Origin: an uncultured Paracoccaceae bacterium
GTDB lineage: Bacteria > Pseudomonadota > Alphaproteobacteria > Rhodobacterales > Rhodobacteraceae
Direction: 5' to 3'
Length of the DNA: 64,000 nt
Assembly: GCA_947503765.1 (NCBI GenBank)
Contig: CANNFA010000007.1
Coordinates: forward strand, 1-64,000
Every line of letters begins with the position of its first letter. The stretch's first letter is position 1. Under the pieces are notes generated by a model. That model saw only the letters and a program-made list of their open reading frames with translations. It made no database searches and was not told the DNA's origin. Below are positions 54,903 to 63,188 of this stretch, in pieces. The position numbers and the translations under genes are program-made.

Positions 54903-55910
54903 ATGGGCAAGCGCGCGACGATCCGCGATGTGGCAGACAGGGCGGGCGTGTCGAAATCGACGGTGTCGCTGGTGCTGCACGAGTCGCCCCTCGTGCGGGC
55001 CGAAACGAAGGCGAAGGTGACGCGCGCGATCCGCGATCTGAACTATGTGCGCAACCGTGCCGCCGCCGCGCTGCGCAACGCCGCGACGCACCGGGTCGGC
55101 ATCGTCGTGAACGATCTGCGCACGCCCTTCGTCGCCGATTTCACCGCCGCCGCGCAGGCCGCGCTGATGGCACGCGGCTATGCCGCGCTTGTCGCCAGTT
55201 CGGGCGAGGATCCCGAGACCGAGGACCGCGCGGTGCGGCTGATGCTTGAACACGATGTCGCCGGGCTGATCGTGTCGCCCAGCCGGGGTGCCGTGCCCGA
55301 GATGTTCGATACCGTGCTGGCGGCGTCGATCCCGGTGATCCAGGTGCTGCGGCAGGGCGATGCGCGGGTCGGGCGCATTCCGTTCCAGTCGATGGATTAC
55401 GCCATCGGCAGCCATCTTGCCGCGCGGCACCTGCTGGACCAGGGGCTGCGCCGGATCGCCTTTGTCGGCGGCCATACCGGCCACCAGATCTCGCGCGAGC
55501 GGGCGCTGGGGTTCCGCGACATCATGCAGGTCGAGCGCGTCAAACCGCTTGTCCTGCAGGGCGGGTCCAGCCGGTCCTTCGGGTACAACACGATGCTGGC
55601 GCTAGCCGCCGATCATCCGGACATCCAGGGCGCGATCTGCATCAACGACGCGGTGGCGCTGGGGATGCAGGCGGCGGCGGGCCGGGCGGGGCGCAGCGTC
55701 GGGCGCGATTTCTTCCTTGTCGGGTTCGACGATACCGAGGATTGCGCCGAGGCCGATCCGCCGCTGAGTTCGGTGCGCTGCGATGTCGCCGCGCTCGCGG
55801 CGAATTGCGTGGCGGACCTGCTGGTCTGGATCGACACCGGCACCGCGCCGCTGGAAATCTCGCGCCACCCGGTGCAGCTGGAAATCCGCGCCTCCAGCCG
55901 CGTGCCGTAG
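54903..55910 (+). CDS. LacI family transcriptional regulator
   Basis: A 335-residue repressor with the N-terminal LacI HTH and hinge (TIRDVADRAGVSKSTVSLVL, then NYVRNRAAAALRNAATHRVG) and a periplasmic-binding-protein-like effector domain (GIVVNDLRTPFVADFT to FFLVGFDDTEDCAEADPPLS). The effector is unknown. Convergent with DUF4387/AtuA genes 11 bases away, so it might control them or the TctABC carrier, but no operator was identified. Confidence 0.92.
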   Translation: MGKRATIRDVADRAGVSKSTVSLVLHESPLVRAETKAKVTRAIRDLNYVRNRAAAALRNAATHRVGIVVNDLRTPFVADFTAAAQAALMARGYAALVASSGEDPETEDRAVRLMLEHDVAGLIVSPSRGAVPEMFDTVLAASIPVIQVLRQGDARVGRIPFQSMDYAIGSHLAARHLLDQGLRRIAFVGGHTGHQISRERALGFRDIMQVERVKPLVLQGGSSRSFGYNTMLALAADHPDIQGAICINDAVALGMQAAAGRAGRSVGRDFFLVGFDDTEDCAEADPPLSSVRCDVAALAANCVADLLVWIDTGTAPLEISRHPVQLEIRASSRVP

Positions 55911-55921
55911 CGGCGGCGCGG

Positions 55922-56224
55922 TCAGTTCACGTCCATCTCCGCCACCAGCGCCGCCCAGGCCGCGCCGTGCATGTCGCGGTCGAACCGCGTGCCCTGCACC
56001 TGCGGGCGCGGCAAGGAGAACTTGACCACGTTCAGCGCCGGGATGTCGAACCGCTTCATCCCGGCGGGATCGGTGCGGAACAGCCCCGCCACCCGTTCGG
56101 TCGACACGCCCTCGGACACGCGCCGGAACGCCTCGGGCGAACCGCAGAAGATATCGATGGTCACCCAGAACGGGCCGGCATTCTTGCTGCGGACCTTGTC
56201 CACGATCTGTCCGATTTCAGCCAT
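55922..56224 (-). CDS. DUF4387 family protein (AtuA partner)
   Basis: A 100-residue protein starting MAEIGQIVDKVRSKNAGPFW, with VTIDIFCGSPEAFRRV and the conserved FSLPRPQVQGTRFDRDMHGA, the pattern of DUF4387. Its role is unknown; it is commonly found after AtuA-family genes. It overlaps the AtuA-like gene by eight bases, so the two are co-translated and probably form a complex. Confidence 0.88.
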   Translation of the reverse strand: MAEIGQIVDKVRSKNAGPFWVTIDIFCGSPEAFRRVSEGVSTERVAGLFRTDPAGMKRFDIPALNVVKFSLPRPQVQGTRFDRDMHGAAWAALVAEMDVN

Positions 56225-57578
56225 GGGGCAGGCTCAGGGTGGTCAATTCGAAAGCCTCCATCGGGTCGCGCAGCTCCATCACGTGGTTCAGGCAGAATTC
56301 GTAGATCTCGCCCCGTTCCACCTCGGCGGGCGAGAACGGAAAGGCGAATGTCGGCTGCTCCTCGTCGCGGGTCAGCGGGTGGTGCAGCAGGTAGGGGTTC
56401 AGCATCTTGGCGATCTCGTCGACCATGTCCGGGGTCTTGGCGGTGACAAGCCCCATCACCCCCAGCTCGACCGCCCCGTTGGTGCGGTTCTCCAGCGCGC
56501 CCAGCGTCGCGTTCCGGCCGATGATGCGCAGTTCGAGGTCGTAATCCGCCTCTGTCAGGCCCAGCCTTTCCTGCGCCTTGGCCCGGCATTTCGCAACGAT
56601 GTCGGCGCACCAGGCTTCCGCGTTCTCGACGTAGCGCCGGTCGCGCAGCAGCGTCAGCAGGACGCTCTGGAAACCGGCGCGCCGCGCGCCCTCCAGCTTG
56701 ACGGTATAGGCGGGGGACGGCACCCATTCAGAGCCGGTCACGCGCACCCGCCGCTCGTCCAGCGCGGCGTAGTCCGCACCGGTCACGTCCAGATGGCCGC
56801 CCGGCTCGTAGAGGATGAACGGGTCGGAGTTTTCGTAAAGCATGTGCGCATAGACGGTGTGCGGCGTGGCGTTGGCGCCGTCGGCCAGCGGGGTGACGGT
56901 GAAGCTTTCGGAATCGAACTCCACCAGGATCACACCCGATTGCGGGTTGGTCGCGCAAAGCGCGCCGCATTCGCCCACCTTCGCGCCGTGCCAGGCCGCG
57001 CCGGCATGGTCGCCACGCATCAGCGGCAGCGCGGCGATGATCGCGGTGTCGGTGGTGCGCCCGGCGATGATGATGTCCGCGCCGGTCTCGATCGCGGCGG
57101 CGATCTGTTCCGCCCCGGCCAGCGCGACGATGTTGGAGCATTCGGCCAGCAGCGCCTCGGAGATGTCGGGCGCCGGGTGCAGCGGCGTCACCCGCCCCTC
57201 GGCCAGCGCGCTGGCGACCCGCGCGCCGGGCTGATCCGATTTCAGGACCGCGACGGTCGCTTCCTGTCCCAGATCCGTCAGGATTTCGCGGGTGATCTCC
57301 ACCAGCCAGTCGACGGCCGTGCCCGCGCCGCAGGTACCCGCCGTGCCGATCACCAGCGGCACCCCGGCCCGCGCCCGCGCCTCGATCAGGCCGCGCCATT
57401 CGACCTTGGTCGAGGCGCGCGAATATTTCGACACGCCGCGCCCCAGATAGCTGGGACCGCTATCGGTCGATCCGCCGTCGATGGCGATGATGTCGGGCCG
57501 TGCCGCCAGCCCGCGTTCCAGCGCGTCGGCGTCGTAGCCCAGCCCCAATGCGCCCGAAGGCACTAATACCCGCGTCAT
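56217..57578 (-). CDS. AtuA/DUF1446 family protein
   Basis: A 453-residue protein of the acyclic terpene utilisation AtuA group. It starts MTRVLVPSGALGLGYDADAL with IDGGSTDSGPSYLG, a conserved GTAGTCGAG segment and ELRIIGRNATLGALENRTNG. Biochemical function of the family is not established; members appear in catabolic clusters for terpenoids and other carboxylic acids. ATG 57578 has a GGAGGATCGGAC leader. The DUF4387 gene overlaps its end and a LysR gene lies 41 bases upstream on the same strand. Confidence 0.88.
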   Translation of the reverse strand: MTRVLVPSGALGLGYDADALERGLAARPDIIAIDGGSTDSGPSYLGRGVSKYSRASTKVEWRGLIEARARAGVPLVIGTAGTCGAGTAVDWLVEITREILTDLGQEATVAVLKSDQPGARVASALAEGRVTPLHPAPDISEALLAECSNIVALAGAEQIAAAIETGADIIIAGRTTDTAIIAALPLMRGDHAGAAWHGAKVGECGALCATNPQSGVILVEFDSESFTVTPLADGANATPHTVYAHMLYENSDPFILYEPGGHLDVTGADYAALDERRVRVTGSEWVPSPAYTVKLEGARRAGFQSVLLTLLRDRRYVENAEAWCADIVAKCRAKAQERLGLTEADYDLELRIIGRNATLGALENRTNGAVELGVMGLVTAKTPDMVDEIAKMLNPYLLHHPLTRDEEQPTFAFPFSPAEVERGEIYEFCLNHVMELRDPMEAFELTTLSLPHG

Positions 57579-57619
57579 GTCCGATCCTCCGGGTTGCGTC
57601 GCCTTCGGCTTATCACGGC

Positions 57620-58507
57620 TCAGGGGCGACGTGCCAGCGCCAGCATCGCCTCTACCGCGCGGGTCCGGTGGCGTTTCGGGTGGGTCAGCACCGCGAAGGG
57701 GCGCACCGGCTTTTCGGCCCAGGTCACGCGCCGCACCGCAAGCCGCCGCAGCCGCGACGCGCCCACCGCCCGGTAGGACAGCATCGCCGCGCAGTCGCTG
57801 GCCGCCACCGCCGCCAGCACCGCCTCGTTCGAGGGCAGTTCCAGCGCCACGTCCAGATCCGCCACCGACAGGCCCATCCCGCGCAGATGCGCCTCCTGCT
57901 CGGTGCGTGTGCCGGATCCGGGCTCGCGCAGGATCCACGTCATCCGGCGGTACGCGGCAACGCCGATCCCGGCATCGCGCGCCAGCGGGTGATCGCGCGC
58001 CAGCACGAGCACCAGCTCGTCGCGCGCCACCACCTGCCGGCGCAGGTCGCTGGCGGGCAGCGTCCCCTCGACGAACCCCATGTCGGCGGCCCCCTCGGCG
58101 ACCGCCTGCGCGGCCTGCGCGGTGTTTCCGACGCTCAGCGCCAGCGTGATTTCGGGAAATTCGCGGTGCAGCGCGACCAGCCGGGGCGGCAGCCAGTAGC
58201 TTGCGACCGTCTGGCTGGCATGGATCCGCAGATGCCCGCGGGTCGCCTGCGCCAGATCGTCCAGCGCCAGCCGCGCGGTCTCCGCCTGCGCCAGCAGCGC
58301 CTCGGCCGTGGTCACGAAGCTGCGCCCCGCCCCGGTCAGCGCGATCCCGCGGCCGACCCGGTCGAACAGGCGCACGCCGTGCTGCGCCTCGAGCGCGGCG
58401 ATGCTGGCCGAGACCGCCGATTGCGTGAGGTTCAGCGCCTGCGCCGCGCGGGTGACATGGCCGCGCTTCGCCACGGCAAGGAATATGCGGATCTGGTCGA
58501 GCGTCAT
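57620..58507 (-). CDS. LysR family regulator
   Basis: A 295-residue LTTR with the N-terminal HTH (FLAVAKRGHVTRAAQALNLT, QSAVSASIAALEAQHGVRLF) and a two-lobed effector domain. It is divergent from the YeiH-type exporter gene, as YeiE and YeiH are in enterobacteria, so control of that gene is likely. A CAATC-N5-GATTG dyad is between them. The downstream AtuA gene could be read through from it. Confidence 0.92.
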   Translation of the reverse strand: MTLDQIRIFLAVAKRGHVTRAAQALNLTQSAVSASIAALEAQHGVRLFDRVGRGIALTGAGRSFVTTAEALLAQAETARLALDDLAQATRGHLRIHASQTVASYWLPPRLVALHREFPEITLALSVGNTAQAAQAVAEGAADMGFVEGTLPASDLRRQVVARDELVLVLARDHPLARDAGIGVAAYRRMTWILREPGSGTRTEQEAHLRGMGLSVADLDVALELPSNEAVLAAVAASDCAAMLSYRAVGASRLRRLAVRRVTWAEKPVRPFAVLTHPKRHRTRAVEAMLALARRP

Positions 58508-58545
58508 GTCAGATCAATCGAAAATTCCGAACGATATGGCAAGTA

Positions 58546-58560
58546 CAATCGGTTGGATTG
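58546..58560. promoter_or_regulatory. Dyad in the LysR/yeiH intergenic space
   Basis: CAATCGGTTGGATTG contains CAATC and GATTG five bases apart, within the 102-base divergent region. LysR regulators bind interrupted dyads here, so it is a candidate site, 49 bases before the exporter start. Confidence 0.35.
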
Positions 58561-58609
58561 AACGGATGTGTTGCCCCATCCTGCCGCGCAGGACACCAGA
58601 GGACCGAAC

Positions 58610-59629
58610 ATGCCGCAGATGGCCGAAACACGCCGCGCGAGGCGCCTGCCCGCCGCGCTGACCGGCCCGATGCCGGGCCTTGCGCTTGCCGCCGGGCTGA
58701 CCGCGCTGGCCCATCTGGTGCAGGCGCTGACCGGCTGGCCGCTGCTCAGCCCGATGATGGGCGCGATGCTGGGCGGTATCGTGCTGCGCAACACCCTGGG
58801 CGCGCCCGCCGCCGCCGCGCCCGGCCTGCGGCTGGCGATGCGCCCGATATTGCGGCTTGGCATCATCCTTCTGGGGGCGCGGCTGACCTTCGGGCAGCTG
58901 GCGGATGTCGGGGTCATCGGGCTTGCGACCATCGTCGCCACCCTTGGCGCCACGTTCCTGTTCACCAAGGCGGCCGGCCGCCTGCTGGGGGTGGAGCGCG
59001 GGTTGTCCGAGCTGATCGCCGCCGGCACCTCGATCTGCGGCGCCTCGGCGGTGCTGGCGACCAATACCGTCACCCGCGCCCCCGACGAGGACGTGGCCTA
59101 TGCCATTGCTTGCGTCACCATCTTCGGCACGCTGTCGATGCTGGTGTTTCCGATCGTGGCCATCCCGCTCGGGTTCGGGGCGCCGGATTACGGGCTGTGG
59201 GTCGGGGCCAGCCTGCACGAGGTCGCGCAGGCGGTCGGCGCCGGCTTTGCCCATGGCGAAGAGGCGGGCGAGGTCGCGACGGTGGCCAAGCTGTCGCGGG
59301 TGCTGCTGCTTGCGCCGCTGATCCTGACGCTTGGCGCCTTTGCCCGCGGCCGCGGCGGCGGGACCGGCGGCGCGGCGGTGCCGGTGCCGTGGTTCGTGTT
59401 CGGCTTTCTGGGCGTGGTCGCGCTGAACTCGGTATTGCCGGTGCCGGACATGCTGCGCGGCGGCGCGGCGCAGGTCTCGGGCATGTTCCTGGCCATGGCG
59501 CTGGCGGCGATGGGCCTGGAGACGGACCTTGGCAAGCTGCGCCTCAAGGGCGCGCGCCCGCTCGCCCTGGGCGCGGCCGCCTGGCTGTTCGTTTCGGCGG
59601 CGGCGGGGCTGCTGGTGTGGGCGGTCTGA
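58610..59629 (+). CDS. YeiH family putative sulfate exporter
   Basis: A protein of about 339 residues with about ten hydrophobic segments, beginning with GLALAAGLTALAHLVQALTG and including LSPMMGAMLGGIVLRNTLGA, AAGTSICGASAVLATNTVTR and ASLHEVAQAVGAGFAHGEEA, the signature regions of the family. Members are proposed to export sulfate or sulfite-derived anions; one enterobacterial homologue has been tied to amino-acid or sulfite stress. ATG 58610 follows AGAGGA. The divergent LysR gene supports regulated export. Confidence 0.88.
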   Translation: MPQMAETRRARRLPAALTGPMPGLALAAGLTALAHLVQALTGWPLLSPMMGAMLGGIVLRNTLGAPAAAAPGLRLAMRPILRLGIILLGARLTFGQLADVGVIGLATIVATLGATFLFTKAAGRLLGVERGLSELIAAGTSICGASAVLATNTVTRAPDEDVAYAIACVTIFGTLSMLVFPIVAIPLGFGAPDYGLWVGASLHEVAQAVGAGFAHGEEAGEVATVAKLSRVLLLAPLILTLGAFARGRGGGTGGAAVPVPWFVFGFLGVVALNSVLPVPDMLRGGAAQVSGMFLAMALAAMGLETDLGKLRLKGARPLALGAAAWLFVSAAAGLLVWAV

Positions 59630-59667
59630 CGGAACGGAGCGCGTTCCGGCCGAAGCCACGCCAACCC

Positions 59668-59688
59668 GTCCCGGGCCTGACCCGGGAC
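59668..59688. repeat. Half-unit of the CCCGGG palindromic repeat
   Basis: GTCCCGGG and CCCGGGAC around CCTGA, followed by CTCGG as in the reverse complement of the array unit. It is a truncated, inverted copy downstream of the exporter gene, and may act as a bidirectional hairpin. Confidence 0.6.
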
Positions 59689-59717
59689 CTCGGCGCTGGT
59701 GGCCGCTAGATCCCGGC

Positions 59718-59973
59718 TCAAGTATGGGGCAGCGATCCGATCTGCTCGCCCATCTCGGACAGCGTCAGGGCCGCGGCGAACTGCGGCATGAGAATGTGGT
59801 TTTCCGTACCGACGCGGATCACGGGGTTGAGCGATGTCCGCACCCGATCAACCGAACCGGCGGGTATCAGGGGGGCGACCACCCGCGTTCGCATCTGGTC
59901 GAGAAGATCGTTCTGAAGCACGACGACAAGGCTGCCGCCCGGCATGCGCTAAAGGTCGAATTGCGCCGCCCAT
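59718..59973 (-). pseudogene. Decayed CcdB-like toxin gene
   Basis: Reading leftwards, the frame encodes LVVVLQNDLLDQMRTRVVAP, then LNPVIRVGTENHILMPQF and SEMGEQIGSL, the order of conserved segments in CcdB gyrase toxins. Before it, the same frame reads QFDL, a TAG stop, then RMPGG, where CcdB proteins have a Tyr, and no start codon is in frame. It ends after GSLPHT, about 25 residues short, so the C-terminal end needed for gyrase poisoning is missing. Just upstream lies a short stretch that could be the last codons of a partner gene (YRLIAAHQKF then TGA, with GAGG before the old start). Confidence 0.6.
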
Positions 59974-60057
59974 CCTCAGAACTTCTGATGTGCCGCAATC
60001 AGCCGGTATTGCCGATCCTGTCCGCTGACGGCGCGGGGATGGTCCCGCCGCCACCCC

Positions 60058-61560
60058 TCAATCGGTCACCATCTGCGGCCGCTTGACCAGCCGGCGCAGG
60101 TACATCGGCGCGATGAAGCCGGCGATGGCGGCGATCCACAGGCCCACGGCGATCGGCGACGAGAACAGGTAGGTCCAATCGCCATCCGACAGGACCATCG
60201 CGCGGCGCAGGCTGTCCTCCATGTGGTTGCCCAGGAGGATCCCCAGGATGATCGGCACGGTCGGCACGTCCAGCTTGCGCAGGACAAAGCCCAGGGCGCC
60301 GAAGCCGACCATCAGCAGCAGGTCGAAATAGCTGCCCGACAGCGAATAGATGCCGACGAAGGACACCATGGTCACCCCCGGCAGCAGCACCCAGGGCGGC
60401 ACCTGCAGCACCTTGACGAAGATCCTGACCAGCGGCACGTTCATCGCCAGCAGCACGAAATTCGCGATCAGCAGCGAGGCCATCAGCGCCCAGACAACAT
60501 CGGGCCGGTCGGTGAACAGCGTCGGGCCCGGCGTGATGTTCAGCGTCATCAGCAGGGCCAGCAGGACCGCCGTGGTGCCCGACCCCGGCACGCCCAGCGT
60601 CAGCATCGGCACCAGCGCGCCGCCGGCGGCCGCGTTGTTGCCGGCCTCGGGCGCGGCCACGCCCTGCGATGCGCCCTTGCCGAACCCGGCCTCTTCGCCC
60701 TGCACGTTCTTTTCGACCGTGTAGGCCAGGAAGGAACCCAGCGACGCGCCCGCCCCCGGCAGCACCCCCGCGACGAAGCCGATCACGCTGGCGCGCAGCA
60801 TGGTCCAGCGGCATTTCACGATCTCGGCGACCGGGATCCGCACCTTTTCAAGCTTGACGCCGATCGACGACCCCTTGCCGTGGCTCTCGATGAAGAAGAA
60901 CACCTCGGCCACGGCGAACAGCCCGACGATGGCGACCAGGAAATCCACCCCGTCCATCAGGTGCATGTGGCCGAAGGTCAGCCGCGGCATGCCCGACGTG
61001 TTGTCCAGCCCGATCATGGCGATGCCCAGCCCGATGCAGGAGGCCAGCGCCGCCTTGGCCTGGTTGTTCGACGCGATGCCGCCCAGCGTGCAGAAAGCCA
61101 GCAGGTACAGCGCGAAATATTCCGAGGGGCCGAAGCTGTAGGCGACGCGGCTGAGCAGCGGGGCCAGGAACATCAGGCCCAGCGTCGCCAGGAACGCGCC
61201 GACGAAGCTGGCCACGCCGGACAGAACCAGCGCATCGCCCGCGCGGCCCTGTTTCGCCATCGGATAGCCGTCGAGCGTGGTCATCAGCGCCGGCTCGTCG
61301 CCGGGGATGTTCAGCAGGATCGAGCTGATCCGGCCGCCATACATCGCGCCGTAATAGACCGAGGTCATCAGCACCAGCGCCGAGGTCGCGTCGAGCCCCA
61401 TCGAGAACGTCACCGGGATCAGGATCGCCACACCGTTCGACGGGCCCAGCCCGGGCAGCGCGCCGATGATCGTGCCGAGGAAACAGCCGATCACCGCCAG
61501 CGCCAGCGTGAACCATGTCAGGACCGAGAACCCGGCCGCAAGATTTGCGAAAACCTCCAC
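60058..61560 (-). CDS. tctA: Tripartite tricarboxylate transporter, large membrane subunit
   Basis: TctA is the main transport channel of the TTT family, which imports di- and tricarboxylates with a periplasmic binding protein. The 500-residue protein has about twelve hydrophobic segments and family motifs GALPGLGPSNGVAILIPVTF and GVLPGAGASLGSFLAYTVEK with APEAGNNAAAGGALVPMLTL. It is the last gene of tctCBA and lies four bases after tctB. Confidence 0.95.
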   Translation of the reverse strand: MEVFANLAAGFSVLTWFTLALAVIGCFLGTIIGALPGLGPSNGVAILIPVTFSMGLDATSALVLMTSVYYGAMYGGRISSILLNIPGDEPALMTTLDGYPMAKQGRAGDALVLSGVASFVGAFLATLGLMFLAPLLSRVAYSFGPSEYFALYLLAFCTLGGIASNNQAKAALASCIGLGIAMIGLDNTSGMPRLTFGHMHLMDGVDFLVAIVGLFAVAEVFFFIESHGKGSSIGVKLEKVRIPVAEIVKCRWTMLRASVIGFVAGVLPGAGASLGSFLAYTVEKNVQGEEAGFGKGASQGVAAPEAGNNAAAGGALVPMLTLGVPGSGTTAVLLALLMTLNITPGPTLFTDRPDVVWALMASLLIANFVLLAMNVPLVRIFVKVLQVPPWVLLPGVTMVSFVGIYSLSGSYFDLLLMVGFGALGFVLRKLDVPTVPIILGILLGNHMEDSLRRAMVLSDGDWTYLFSSPIAVGLWIAAIAGFIAPMYLRRLVKRPQMVTD

Positions 61561-61564
61561 GGCG

Positions 61565-62008
61565 CTACCCCATCCAGCCTTTCGGGAACGGCACGAGGCC
61601 CAGCCCCAGCCCGTATCTGAACAGAACGAACAGCCCGGCCGACAGGCCCGGCCCCGACAGCAGCGCCGTGACCGCGCGCGGGTGGATCTGGTAGCTGAGG
61701 ATCGACGCCGCCACCGCGGTCGGGATCAGGAACCCCAGCGGTTTCAGCGCGTAGGCATAGCCGACCAGCACCGCCACCGCAAAGCCCAGCGACAGCAGCG
61801 TCGCCGCTTCGGGCCAGTCCGGTTCCGGGTCTGGGCGAAAGATCATCACCAGGCCGCACAGCGCCGCGACGATGCCGATCCCGATCGGAAACGGCTTGGC
61901 GCCGATGGGATCGGCCATGAAACTGGCCTGGATTTGCGTGGCGCTCAGGATGTACCCGAGCGCCACGACGATCACGACCAGACCGAAGATCCGGTCGCTT
62001 GCGATCAC
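61565..62008 (-). CDS. tctB: Tripartite tricarboxylate transporter, small membrane subunit
   Basis: A 147-residue protein with four hydrophobic segments: DRIFGLVVIVVALGYILSAT, FPIGIGIVAALCGLVMIF and two later ones. This is the poorly conserved TctB subunit, identified mostly by topology and position. GTG start overlaps the tctC stop (GTGA). Confidence 0.9.
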   Translation of the reverse strand: MIASDRIFGLVVIVVALGYILSATQIQASFMADPIGAKPFPIGIGIVAALCGLVMIFRPDPEPDWPEAATLLSLGFAVAVLVGYAYALKPLGFLIPTAVAASILSYQIHPRAVTALLSGPGLSAGLFVLFRYGLGLGLVPFPKGWMG

Positions 62009-62970
62009 TGGATCACACCGATTTCACGGCTCAGTTCCTCGGTCGAGGCGACGACGCCGTCGATCCAGCTCTGGAAATCGCCGCCGACCTTGGTGAAGGG
62101 CGCCAGGCCGTTCGCCTCCATCGCCGCTTCCCATTCGTCGGATTCGGCGACCGCGCGCAGCTTGTCGGCCCAGGCCTCGAACTGCTCGTCGCTGATGTCC
62201 TTCGGCACGTAGAGCCCGCGCCAGTTCACCGCGACCACGTCGATGCCCTGTTCCTTGGCGGTCGGGATATCCTCGAAGCCCGGCACGCGTTCCTCGGTCA
62301 GCACCGCCAGCGCGCGCACTTCGCCGGATTTCAGGAAGCCGACCACCTCGGACATGTCGCCGGTCATCCCCTGGGTAAAGCCGCCGACCGTCTGGGTGAT
62401 CGCATCCGCGCCGCCATCGACGCCGATATACTTCACCTTGCGGATGTCGTCGAAGCCGGCCTCTTTCAGCACCTGAAGCACCTTGAGATGGTCGAAGCCG
62501 CCGGCGGCGGACCCGCCCGCGAAGGCGACGGAAGACGGGTCTTCCTTGATCGCGTCGACCATGTCGTTCAGCGTCTCGAACGGGCTGTCGGCGGCGACCA
62601 CGATCACGCCGGGATCGGCGCCGATCGCCCCGACAAAGCGCACCATGTCGGCGGTCATGCCGCCAAAGGCGTTCTGCGCCAGCCGCGTCGTCGTCGCGGA
62701 CGAGGCCGCCACGATCAGGTCCGCATCGTCCGACCGCTCGTTCACCACGTGGCTGAAGGCCAGGCCGCCGCCGGCGCCGGCCATGTTCGTGACCTGGACC
62801 GGGTCGGACACCTCGCCGATGTCGTACAGGATCTTGCCGATCTGGCGGCAGGTGAAGTCCCAGCCGCCGCCGGGATTGGCGGGCGCGATGCATTCGGCGG
62901 CACTGGCCGCCATCGCCCCGAGGCTCAGCACGGCGCCAAGCCCAAGCGCCCTAAGATGGATGGTTGTCAT
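62005..62970 (-). CDS. tctC: Tripartite tricarboxylate transporter substrate-binding protein
   Basis: A 321-residue periplasmic receptor. The signal peptide MTTIHLRALGLGAVLSLGAM ends near ASAAEC. The mature protein has PANPGGGWDFTCRQIGKILY, the binding-loop NMAGAGGGLAFSHVV and DIPTAKEQGIDVVAVNWRGL, typical of the Bug/TctC family. The unpaired-looking Cys residues near the mature N-terminus could form a disulfide. ATG 62970 has GGAGGAC upstream. It heads tctCBA; substrate unknown. Confidence 0.94.
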   Translation of the reverse strand: MTTIHLRALGLGAVLSLGAMAASAAECIAPANPGGGWDFTCRQIGKILYDIGEVSDPVQVTNMAGAGGGLAFSHVVNERSDDADLIVAASSATTTRLAQNAFGGMTADMVRFVGAIGADPGVIVVAADSPFETLNDMVDAIKEDPSSVAFAGGSAAGGFDHLKVLQVLKEAGFDDIRKVKYIGVDGGADAITQTVGGFTQGMTGDMSEVVGFLKSGEVRALAVLTEERVPGFEDIPTAKEQGIDVVAVNWRGLYVPKDISDEQFEAWADKLRAVAESDEWEAAMEANGLAPFTKVGGDFQSWIDGVVASTEELSREIGVIQ

Positions 62971-63188
62971 GTCGTCCTCCCTGACGTGTCTTGCCCGCGC
63001 CTGTGCGCGGCGCTGCCATGTCCCCGGTATGTCCGGGTTTGCCTTGGGACGCTCGCACAAATCTTTGCGACCTGTCCAGTGGGAGGTTGGCAGGCCCCGC
63101 CGGGCATCCGCACCGGCCCCGACAATCGGCTTTCCACTCTACCTGCGGCGCGATATGAACCCGCGTCCCCAGACACGAGGAGTACGTT

